NCBI RefSeq assembly: GCF_026914185.1
Contig: NC_070567.1
Location: forward strand, 992,001-1,056,000
Length of the DNA: 64,000 nt
Direction: 5' to 3'
Origin: Puccinia triticina
Lineage: Eukaryota > Basidiomycota > Pucciniomycetes > Pucciniales > Pucciniaceae
Shown: one piece after another, positions 55,091-64,000 of the stretch
Layout: each line of letters opens with the position of its first letter
How positions within the stretch are numbered: the first letter of the stretch is position 1
Notes under the pieces: generated by a model
Told to the model about the DNA's origin: nothing
Databases searched by the model: none
What the model saw: only the letters and a program-made list of their open reading frames with translations
Made by a program: the position numbers and the translations under genes

Positions 55091-55301
55091 CACCCTCTCG
55101 CAAAATCACATCTTATTTCCTCCAAATCCGGCTATCTTCTTGCTTCTTGCATCTGTGCATCTGCTCCTTAATTCATAACAACTCACTTTTTGCACGCATG
55201 ATTTTGACCACTCCTAATGTAACGAGCGTATCGATTCAACAATCAAGAAACCACAACATGCAACCCAAATACAACAGCTGTCTGAAAGTCTTACTGCCCA
55301 C

Positions 55302-58093
55302 TCATCTTCGCTGCTTCTTTACCCTGAGACCAACACAAACGTTCTCAATACCCCCCAGCATTTCCCAACAACTCACCCTCAATGACTCCATCTCCGTGAC
55401 CTCTGGGTTCGCCAAGAAGTCTGCTTTATGATCCTTGTGGGTAATGAAGCCTTGTGCCGCCTTTAGAGCGTTGAAACCCGCTTGTTGTAGCCGGTCGATG
55501 ATGATGTCGACTTCTTCTCGTGGTAGGGACTGGACAACCGATATTCCGGGCATGTCAACTTCTCTTGACTTTGGCGCCTTCGGGCATCGTACAACAACGG
55601 ACTGTTGGATACTTTCGGAGGCCCTCCTGAATGTCCACATCCACTCCGGAGAGGTTTTTTTGGCGATCATCCGCCGGTTCTCAATGAATTTGAGTAAATC
55701 AATTGTTTGCTGCAAGGCGTCGAGGGCGGAAGCAGACATATTTGTGAGGTGCCGGAGTACTTTGTTGGGGTTCAAAAGCGGTCCACTGCTGGGAACCGGA
55801 GTGGGGATTACCGGGCAGATGGGTTTCTTTGCCAATGATTGAAGAAACAAAGCAAAATCTTCGTTGTTCATCAGTGGCTTGTCAACTTCAGTGTCTTCTG
55901 CGCTTGGCTCCGGTCCATCACGCGAGGACTGAGGCTCGTTGATTCGGCGCTTCTTTGATTGTTTGGTCGTTTGCCCGCCGGTTGGAGCTGTGTTGCCCGG
56001 ACCATTCGGTGGCAGCTCCCGACGGAATGATCCATCAGGGGCCCAGTCGTTGAGGTTCATGCGCGGCTGGGGAGGTGGTGATGCCTGCTCGACAAACTCG
56101 GTGGCGTTCTTGACCACAAGCAGCTTGTAGTGCTTAGCAAGGTAGAACATGTGCTTGCAGGTGCTACCGTACTGCACAAAATATTCGCACGTACAGCTTT
56201 GAATTTGTCCCAGCTCATCTTCGTCTCGTAGTATGTACTGCACCATGTAGGCTTTGGTTGCAGGGGATGTGAACGAAAAAATACAGAACTATAGAACAGT
56301 AGCCAAATAAGTCAGCGAGTGTACGCGTGTGTCTTGCTAAGCAAGCAAACCACGCGAAGAGACATACATGCATGAGTGGGAGTCTGCCTGACTTTGATGC
56401 CAAGTAGTTGCATGATTGCTGGGGTATATTCGTCCGCCTTCGCTTTCGCCATGTCTTGAAATTTGTTTGTCCGTTGGCGCTTGATCCCTTTGGCTACCTG
56501 AATGTGTGTAATGAGATAAGCGGTTTGAACTCGGTCGGCAAGAATTTGAATGACTTTGTCGATCCGGTGGCGGCTGTCTTGCACATTGAGGTAGTAAGTC
56601 TTGAGGATCTTGTGCCATGCCTCAACATAATTGTTGGTATGTATGCCCTGATGAGGTTTCTGCAAAGCAAAAATAGGCAAAGAAACTAGTCAATATCTAG
56701 CGAGATGGTACGGGCGAACAAATGGTGACTTACCGAGCAATAAGCCATAGCCCAATGGACGATGTTTGGCGCCCATTGTGTTTGAACGTACTCGACGAAA
56801 GATATACTGACAGTTAACCATTTACCGTAGAGTACCTGCAGGCCCCCTTCTGGGTCTTGCTCGTCATACATGATCTTGCGAAAATCAGCCACGGCCTCCT
56901 CCGCCTCCACCTTGTCGTTTAGGTGGAACTGTGCCTTGTTCTTGAATGCCTTGAGTACATGAAAGATGCACCAGTATAGGCTTGGTGCTTGACTGCCAAG
57001 GTCTTGGTAAACGGATCTCACGCCATTCCTGATCGCTAGGGCACAATCACTCATGAATGCGCATGGGGTGAAACCTGTGGAGTCTCGGAGCCACTTAACA
57101 ACTGATTGAATTGGCTCGCTATATGACACATAAGTTACATGTGTAGACAGGTGTTAGCGGGGATGCTTGTGTGGGGAAAAACAAAGCCGGAAGCTACACT
57201 CACATGGCGGCAGAAGCGGTGAACGCCCAGCATACAGGAAGTCCCTTGCCAACGACGGGGTCTTGGATCATGAACGTGTACAGACTGAATTTGCGGCCAT
57301 CTGAAAGTGATGTATTGTCGCTCGAGTTGTGTGTACTGTCCACCATGATCATGCCCTGGCTGTGTTCGAGCATTTGTTCCTTTTGCCACTGTGATTGGAA
57401 TGCAAATACAAATTTGGCTGAGTCTTCTGAGATGGGGAGAAATGTATTCCAACCCTGGTCCCGCAGTTTCTGATTCCACAATGCGGTGGACTTGAACGGG
57501 TTGGGGTCGCGCCTGGCCAGTACAGCTATTCGGGTTGCAACAAGATATCGAAACCGGTCAAGCTTGAGATTTCCGGCTTCCAACTTGATCCCGCGGCCGC
57601 GCATCTGGTTGACAAAGTGAGAGAGGCAAGGCGGTGGTCAATAGGATGTGCGGAAATTGAACGGAAAATGAAATTGAGAACCTACAGCAGCAATTTCTGG
57701 GCAATTTGCCAGGGCCTATATCGCCTTCCAGCCAAGCCCTGCAAGGACACGTTTGGTGAGCCAGTTGTCCAACATCTTGGGGATTCGATTGGCAGCAATC
57801 TCCTCCTTTGAGAAAGGGTTGTGGTTGTGTTGCCAGTGCCATTCAACTCGGAGGGAGTTGCTCTGGACGTCGTGAAAGATGCTGAACTTGCTCTGGCAGC
57901 CGCATTTCCGGGATAAGGTGTGCTGCTTCCTTGAGTTGGGGACTGGGATGTGGACTCCGCCGCGCGGGCACTTGAGGTCGATCCGGAAGTGGTTCTTGAT
58001 GGGACAACCCGTTCGGCCAGCTTTTGTCTTGCTTGACTTCTCTTTAGGCGATTGCTGAACACTCCAATAGACGGTTGTCTGCATTGCTGTCAC
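55302..58093 (-). CDS. MULE transposase (copy 2), five exons, one in-frame TAG
   Basis: Exons 58093-57686, 57604-57204, 57118-56734, 56659-56368 and 56251-55302 all join in phase with GT-AG introns, giving 811 codons before the stop. The N terminus has a FAR1/GCM-like zinc-binding fold (CP...CGCQSKF...HWQHNHNPF). The nuclease follows: MIMVDSTHNSSDNTS (Asp), AFMSDCALAIRNGV with YWCIFHVLKAF (Asp, C..H), and NNYVEAWHKILK (Glu). A SWIM finger (CTCEYFVQYGSTCKHMF) and a long C-terminal tail end the protein. The only lesion is TAG 57718-57716 at codon 126, next to the first donor. Its terminal repeats were not identified. Confidence 0.88.
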
Positions 58094-58423
58094 AAATGCA
58101 TCGGCATCGGCTCGCGTGCACCCGGGTATGGTAAATCAATGGATGGGTTGAGGAAAGGAAGGGGCAGTTGCATTGGTGATTCGAATCATGCGCAAGGAAT
58201 TTGGAATCAAGGGCGCGGATGGTTGGACTGGTACCTCTTGAGAGTTTTGTCATAGCTATCATACGGCTAAAAACCGTTGATAAATTGTATCTATCGTTGG
58301 ATAAAAGCCGAAAACAGGCGGAGCTGACCGGGCCAGCTCTTTTCAGTCTGAATTTTCACAAGCAGCTCAGCCCTGTCACACTCGCCACAGCCAGCTCATC
58401 CGTCTTGCTCAAAAAAATCGCAA

Positions 58424-59175
58424 GAGCTGACCGGGCCAGCTCTTTCACAAGAGCTGACCGGGCCAGCTCTTTCACAAGAGCTGACCGGGCCAGCTCTTTC
58501 ACAAGAGCTGACCGGGCCAGCTCTTTCACAAGAGCTGACCGGGCCAGCTCTTTCACAAGAGCTGACCGGGCCAGCTCTTTCACAAGAGCTGACCGGGCCA
58601 GCTCTTTCACAAGAGCTGACCGGGCCAGCTCTTTCACAAGAGCTGACCGGGCCAGCTCTTTCACAAGAGCTGACCGGGCCAGCTCTTTCACAAGAGCTGA
58701 CCGGGCCAGCTCTTTCACAAGAGCTGACCGGGCCAGCTCTTTCACAAGAGCTGACCGGGCCAGCTCTTTCACAAGAGCTGACCGGGCCAGCTCTTTCACA
58801 AGAGCTGACCGGGCCAGCTCTTTCACAAGAGCTGACCGGGCCAGCTCTTTCACAAGAGCTGACCGGGCCAGCTCTTTCACAAGAGCTGACCGGGCCAGCT
58901 CTTTCACAAGAGCTGACCGGGCCAGCTCTTTCACAAGAGCTGACCGGGCCAGCTCTTTCACAAGAGCTGACCGGGCCAGCTCTTTCACAAGAGCTGACCG
59001 GGCCAGCTCTTTCACAAGAGCTGACCGGGCCAGCTCTTTCACAAGAGCTGACCAGGCCAGCTCTTTCACAAGAGCTGACCAGGCCAGCTCTTTCACAAGA
59101 GCTGACTGGGCCAGCTCTTTCACAAGAGCTGACCGGGCCAGCTCTTTCACAAGAGCTGACCAGGCCAGCTCATTT
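58424..59175. repeat. Minisatellite: 28 copies of a 27-bp palindromic unit
   Basis: The unit starts GAGCTGACCGGGCCAGCTC and continues TTTCACAA. Starts are spaced exactly 27 bp from 58424 to 59153. Differences are confined to the last five or six copies (CAGG or TGGG for CGGG). Because 27 is a multiple of 3, long frames of 9-residue repeats (RADRASSFT on plus, KELARSALV on minus) arise without need for coding function. The flanks 58322-58412 and 59155-59247 are also direct repeats of each other. Confidence 0.98.
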
Positions 59176-59328
59176 CAGTGTGAATTTTCACAAGCAGCTC
59201 AGTGCTGTAACGCTTGCCACCCAACCAGCTCATCCATCTTTCTCAAACCATTCACAAACACCAAAGATCACAAGCTCTATTCAGCCCACCAACAAAACAC
59301 GTCACAGCAGCTCACATAATTAATCAGA

Positions 59329-61190
59329 ATGGTCACAACTCGCTCGTCAAACGACATATCCACACAACCACAGACCACACCTGGCAGTACTCGTGGAGGA
59401 CAAAGCTCGGTCCATGGACAAGGACAGCCCTCAACTCGTGGACAAGGACAGCCCTCAACTCGTGGACGAGGACAGCCCTCAACTCGTGGACGAGGACAGC
59501 CCTCAACTCGTGGACGAGGACAGCCCTCAACTCGTGGACAAGGACAGACCTCAACTCGTGGTGGAGGAATAACAACCCGTGGTGGAGGGAATGCAACTCA
59601 CGGAACAGGACCTTCTGATCGTGGCCAAGAAGGTTTGGATGAACGACCAAGTCCTAGTCACCCCCTGGGCACCAACCACAATCCCAAAGAGCAGAATGAG
59701 AACAAAGAAGCAATAGGTTTCACTCTGGACAATTTTCAAAATCACTTGGATCGATGGACCATCCCCTCCCTCCGGAAGGTGTTGAACAGGCGAAAGAAGA
59801 ACGCAAACCGGATCCCAACTGACGTTCAGGAGGTCCTTAACTTCCAGAAGACAAATTACACTAAGATCAAGCTGATGCTTGCTTTAATTGGCCGAGTATC
59901 AGAGAAAACCATTAATAATTGGCTGTGAGTGATTTAAAACAACTGAAAAACTCATCAGACAAGATTTAAACTGACTGAAATTTATAATTCTTGCTCAGCG
60001 GAGAAGGAAAACCATCCCGCGAAGCAAGCAGCTATGGCCGATTTCTGGCGTTTAGTTTGAAAAGTGCCGAGACACCAGGTACTCTTTTTCTTTCACATTT
60101 CAATTGGAGAGGTGCATCAAAAGTCTTACATTCTGCCCTTTAGTTCCACCAAAGGGATGCTCCATAGGATGGGACGAAAGGAACAAAAAACTCGGCCAAG
60201 CATGGAAAATGCTTAATGAAGAACAACAAACAGTGTTCAGCAAGAGGGTGTTTGCTCACTTCTCTAAATTACCAATAAATTCCTACAACCATGATGAGGA
60301 CAACGAGGAGAGTGATGATGAAAGTACGGGTGATGATTCCAATGAACAACGACCAGAATCCAAGGATCCTCTCAACACAGAAGAAAAGGATCTATACGAA
60401 CCCCTTTATGATGAACTTGTCAACCATGAAAAAGTCTTGTTTGTTTCTGGTCAACTTGCCGATAAAGGATCAGCAACAGGGTCACAAGCCCTGAAACAAA
60501 TCCTCCAATTAAACTCTCAGGTCAGTGATAGGCCCCACAAAGAACAATGCATACACATTGCTGACTATTATCACCCAGCTTTTTACCATTGCAACTGTTT
60601 ACAACTTGAATGTTTATTTGTTAGCGGCAACCTGATATCCAGGAGCTGACAGTTTTTGCAAGGAACTCGGTAACGATCCCCACTGGCTTTCCGTGGCACA
60701 AAAACGATGGAAAGCCAAGGAAACATATGAAGCGTACAGCCATGGAAGGGAAGTTCAAGAAATAGTGGACGAATGCTCTGGTTCCAATCCTACAGCAGCA
60801 AAAAAACAAAAGAAGGCCGATATAATACGCTCCAATCTTTGTGCCGAATTGAATAAACTACTAGGTAAGGGTTTTTTTTTGTTTTTCCTCTTGGGAAAGG
60901 GTTCATCTTCATGTTTTTTTCCGTTAATCATTTTAATACATACATGTAATCCCGCAGCTCAAGCACTTGGACGAGAGAAGGCAAGGTTCCCCAAACAGGA
61001 AGACCCAGTGACCTCCCTCACCCGGTCCTATCCTACTGTCAAGATTTTACAAATGGAAGGGTCTCAGTTAACATCTGAAAAACTTGCAGTAGGGTTAGAG
61101 CGTATGGTATCTGAGAACCGTCAAATATGGCTGGCTGACATTCAAAATGGGGATTTTCAAATTGTCCCAAATACAAATGCTACTTCTTAG
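59329..61190 (+). CDS. Arg/Gly/Gln-repeat protein of unknown function, five exons
   Basis: Exons: 59329-59924, 59999-60078, 60144-60520, 60625-60864, 60958-61190. Phases agree up to exon 4. Residues about 20-85 contain 8-residue repeats (RGQGQPST, RGRGQPST), resembling RGG-type RNA-binding low-complexity regions. Then follow a helical block (FTLDNFQNHLDRW, LRKVLNRRKK), GRFLAFSLKSAE, KMLNEEQQTVFSKRVFAHF, an acidic stretch, and in exon 4 ELTVFA then, one base out of frame, KELGNDPHWLSVAQKRWKAK. The shift falls at a run of five T (60653-60657); six T would keep one frame. The last exon ends with TAG 61188-61190. Probably nuclear. It lies between two MULE genes and may be a transposon passenger or a host gene; I do not recognise the family. 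Confidence 0.65.
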
Positions 61191-61269
61191 TTCATACATT
61201 GTGTCCCAGAGACAACATCTATCAATAAATTATGCCACATATTTTCAAATCACCAATGGCTCAAATATG

Positions 61270-61570
61270 ATGTTCTTTATTTTTAGGGGCTTGATTAATC
61301 GACTCCCAATATTTTGACTTCCGACTCCCAAAATGGGTTTACGTCCTGGGGACCCCAAAATGACGTCCTCCCCGGGTCCCCAGGACCAAAAATTGACCCC
61401 GGGATTTTTTGGGAGTTGGAAGTCAAAAATACAAATATGAAAAGGGAGTCGGACATTTAATTTCTCCGCCCCTGATTTATTATTTTCATACCCCCTGCGG
61501 GGGAGTCGGAGCGCCAATTCCCCGCGCGAGGACGGGAGTCGATCCCCTAATCAGCTTTTGGGGAGTCGGT
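61270..61570. repeat. CGACTCCC-motif region, probable terminal repeat of MULE copy 3
   Basis: The words CGACTCCCAA, GGGAGTCGG and related forms occur at least six times in both orientations. The same word returns three times in the first intron of the following gene (about 62460-62545). A long terminal repeat of a MULE is the simplest reading, but its partner lies outside the window. Confidence 0.5.
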
Positions 61571-61747
61571 GCGACAATATTGCCACGTCAACCATCCCCA
61601 ACCGCGACTCAACCCGAACCGCCCACGCACAGGTACGCACGCCGCACACGCCTCCACACGCACGCCACCCGTCCGTCGACCACTCGATCGTTCCCCGCGC
61701 ACGCAGACCAGGCCGTTTTTTCGTACAGCTTGTATAGATTGTTCAAT

Positions 61748-64000
61748 ATGTCGTCCAGCCCGCTTCCCCTCACAAAAATCTCGTCTCCAGCCCCTCAAAA
61801 CGATGCTCTGGACCCTGAGCTTATGAAACTCACTCAAGATATATTACTAGCTCACAAGAAAGACCTTCAAGACAAGCAAACCACCCAAAAAGACAAACAA
61901 GATCTAGATCAACAACAGGAAGATGAAACCAACAAAGAAGAAGAAGAAAATCAAGAAAAAATATATGAAGAACTGAAGGCTGATGTACTTTTAGATTCAT
62001 ACTTAAATCTGCTAGAAAAAAATGTCTCTGATGTAGATAGTACTCAAAGTAATAAAAAAACTAAAAATGAAGACCCAAAAAAAATTGCTGAAAAATCTGA
62101 TGAAAATAATGAAGAAGGAGAATATGACTCAGAAGACAAAGAAAATCCGTGCGCTGCTGCCGCTGAATTCGTGGAAAATTTTGATCAAGATACGTTTGAG
62201 GTTAATCCGGCAAATGGGGAGCCTTTGTGGTCATTCCCAGTGCCCGCCAATGGCCAATATGAAACTCTAGACGAAATCTCCGCCGCGCTTAGGGATTTTG
62301 CCATTCGTCACGGGTACGCGGTTGGAACCAGAAGGAGTGTTAAAGGTAAAAGTAAAACCTTCAAGTGTGACAGGTGAGTTTTCCGTTTTTTTTGGCCTTT
62401 CCCCTCTCAAAATGGGATTTTCTGCCAAATTTCCATCATTTCTGTCCAACCCCCATTTTGAAAATTCCGACTGCCATTTTTATAATTCCGACTCCCAAAA
62501 TTTGACATCTGACGCCCAAAATTGCAATTCCGACTCCCTTTTTTTTAAAAAATTTTCCCTGTTCCATGATGGTTTTTTGGGATTATGGCTAATAAAATCC
62601 ATCATTTTTTCTCGTCATTATTAGGGGCGGCAATCCACACCAAAACAGGCGTCCAGGCGAAACTGAAGCAGCCACGGCATCAACTAGACTCATCAACTGC
62701 CCTTTCACCACCACCGCCTATTTCCAGAAGAAGACAAATACGTGGAAGCTCACCGTCAATAATCCGCTACACAATCACCTTCCGTCTGAGTATCCTGCCG
62801 CCCACACGACCAATAGAAAGCTCACGCCGTCTCTCTATGAAGAAATGAAGAATCTCGGCGACGCCGGCTTGAAACCAGCGGCTATCCTGGAAGCACTGAA
62901 GAAAACCCACCCAGATGAGAAGATTCTAGCCACTATCAGTACAATCTACGTTGCCCGCCGGAAAGCTCAGCAGCAATCGCTTCAAGGTCTCAGTCCGGTC
63001 AGTCACCTCAACAAGACGCTCAACAAGACTGATTTCACTACCTCTGCAAAAGTCGACGACAACGGCAATCTCCAGGCCTTATTCTTTTGCCATGCTCAAT
63101 CAATTGAATTGCTCACAGTGTACCATCATATCCTCCTCCTCGATTGTACGTACAAGACGAACAAGTACGACATGCCGCTGCTTCACATCTCCGGTATTAC
63201 TGGTGCCAACAAAACTTTCAGTGTTGCTTTTTGTTTCATGAGAGAAGAAACAACATCCTTCTACAACTGGGCGCTGGAATCAATGGTCTCAGTCTTCAAT
63301 TCTCACAAAATCCCTCCCCCGGCGGTCGTCATCACGGATTGTGAAAAAGCTCTGATCAACTCTCTCTCGACCGCCTTTCCGGATGCTGATCATATGCTCT
63401 GTACTTGGCATATTCAGAAGAACCTTCTCGCCAAAGCTTCCAAACTCATCAAGGATCAAGCCCAAGAGAAGGACATGCTCCAATACTGGTCGAATTTGGT
63501 CAAAATACGCACGCAAGCTGATTTCAGATCTTCTTTCAGCCAATTTGCGTCGAAATACGGGCCCAAATTTGAAAAATATGTCACAGATACTTGGCTTCCA
63601 GTTGCCAAACATTACTCAAACGCGTGGACTAAGGATCTTGCTCACTTCGACAATCGCACGACATCTCGAATGGAATCTGCTCACGCTTTCATCAAGTCTC
63701 ACCTCCTTGGCCCCCAGCACAACTTCACCGCCGTCATCAAGATCATCAGCAATGCTCTTGAGGCGCAATACCATGAAATTGCGTCAAATTTCCATCAACA
63801 GAAGATGACAACCCTGCGGTATCTCCCAAAGTTCTTCAACAAATGCCGTGGCGTCATCACAAATTATGCGCTCTGCAAGGCATACAACAATTTCGTGGAC
63901 GCCAAAAAGCTTTCACCCAAGGATCAGTGCCACGGACATTACAGCAAACGGACCGGAATCCCGTGCAAGCATCAGATGGTTGAACTTTTGGAATCAAAGG
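61748..64000 (+). CDS. MULE transposase (copy 3), 3' part beyond the window
   Basis: Exon 1 61748-62373, intron 62374-62624 (251 nt, long for this region), exon 2 from 62625 open to the window end. The N-terminal 150 residues are acidic and lysine-rich. A FAR1/GCM-like fold spans the splice (FAIRHGYAV...KTFKCDR, LINCPF, NNPLHNHLPSEY). The nuclease has LLLDCTYKTNKYDMPLLHI (Asp), VVITDCEKALINSLSTAFPD with MLCTWHIQKNL (Asp, C..H), and NRTTSRMESAHAFIKSHLLG (Glu). At the edge a SWIM finger begins (CHGHYSKRTGIPCKH). No stop or shift was found, so all three catalytic residues are present in an uninterrupted frame of at least 667 codons. This is the best candidate for an active MULE here. Confidence 0.93.

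Noticed and set aside
58356..59150. A 264-codon minus-strand frame of KELARSALV repeats as a protein gene
   Set aside because: The unit length of 27 bp keeps frames open on both strands. There is no non-repeat domain, and the plus frame is equally open.

Overview
The window is fungal nuclear DNA, most likely from a rust fungus (Pucciniales, a Puccinia-like genome). The evidence is short GT-AG introns of about 60 to 100 nt, small secreted-protein genes, and a mix of basidiomycete transposons: Ty1/copia, hAT, Mutator-like (MULE), PIF/Harbinger, pogo and the CACTA-related Plavaka group. The genus is an inference; no rRNA or barcode locus is present. Ordinary cellular genes are few: a casein kinase 1 (3.8-4.9 kb, minus), a seven-exon short-chain dehydrogenase/reductase (33.3-34.6 kb, minus), a divergent BTB/POZ gene (35.0-35.6 kb, plus) and two or three small secreted-protein genes (49.0, 53.3 and 54.5 kb). 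Almost everything else is mobile DNA, much of it nested.

Layout. 1-2445: an uninterrupted copia Gag-protease-integrase frame running off the left edge. 5.6-12.3 kb: a broken hAT transposon that holds a MULE-type palindromic element in an intron and a two-gene PIF/Harbinger element in its coding region. 12.3-14.3 kb: two diverged copies of one host segment, each with its own insertions. 15.1-16.0 kb: RecQ-like helicase relic. 16.7-20.4 kb: MULE pseudogene split by a 1.4-kb solo LTR. 20.5-24.3 kb: a second hAT relic split by an unclassified element. 25.1-28.2 kb: copia relic split by a Harbinger-type element with a minisatellite. 30-33.2 kb: a cluster of six non-autonomous elements around a hAT fragment. 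37.2-48.6 kb: a Plavaka element of about 10.4 kb inserted in a deletion derivative of itself, carrying a transposase and two unknown genes. 49.5-52.5 kb: a pogo element inserted in the stop codon of a secreted-protein gene. 55.3-58.1 kb: a near-intact MULE. 58.4-59.2 kb: a 28-copy, 27-bp palindromic minisatellite. 59.3-61.2 kb: an arginine/glycine/glutamine-repeat protein gene of unknown function. 61.7 kb to the end: a MULE transposase open to the right edge.

Insertion dates can be ordered because several insertions can be undone on paper. The MULE frame at 18.27/16.87 kb is restored when the LTR and one ACTGG copy are removed. The Plavaka junctions match an uninterrupted copy at 45.33-45.45 kb. 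The element at 45.6 kb matches an empty site at 54.77 kb. The most notable pattern is a family with CAAC(A/G)GTGGG termini, found three times, each flanked by 7-bp direct repeats; two copies are 476-477 bp long and built almost entirely from TTAGCG/GCGTAGC words. Two frames that continue past the window edges (copia on the left, MULE on the right) are among the best-preserved transposon genes here.
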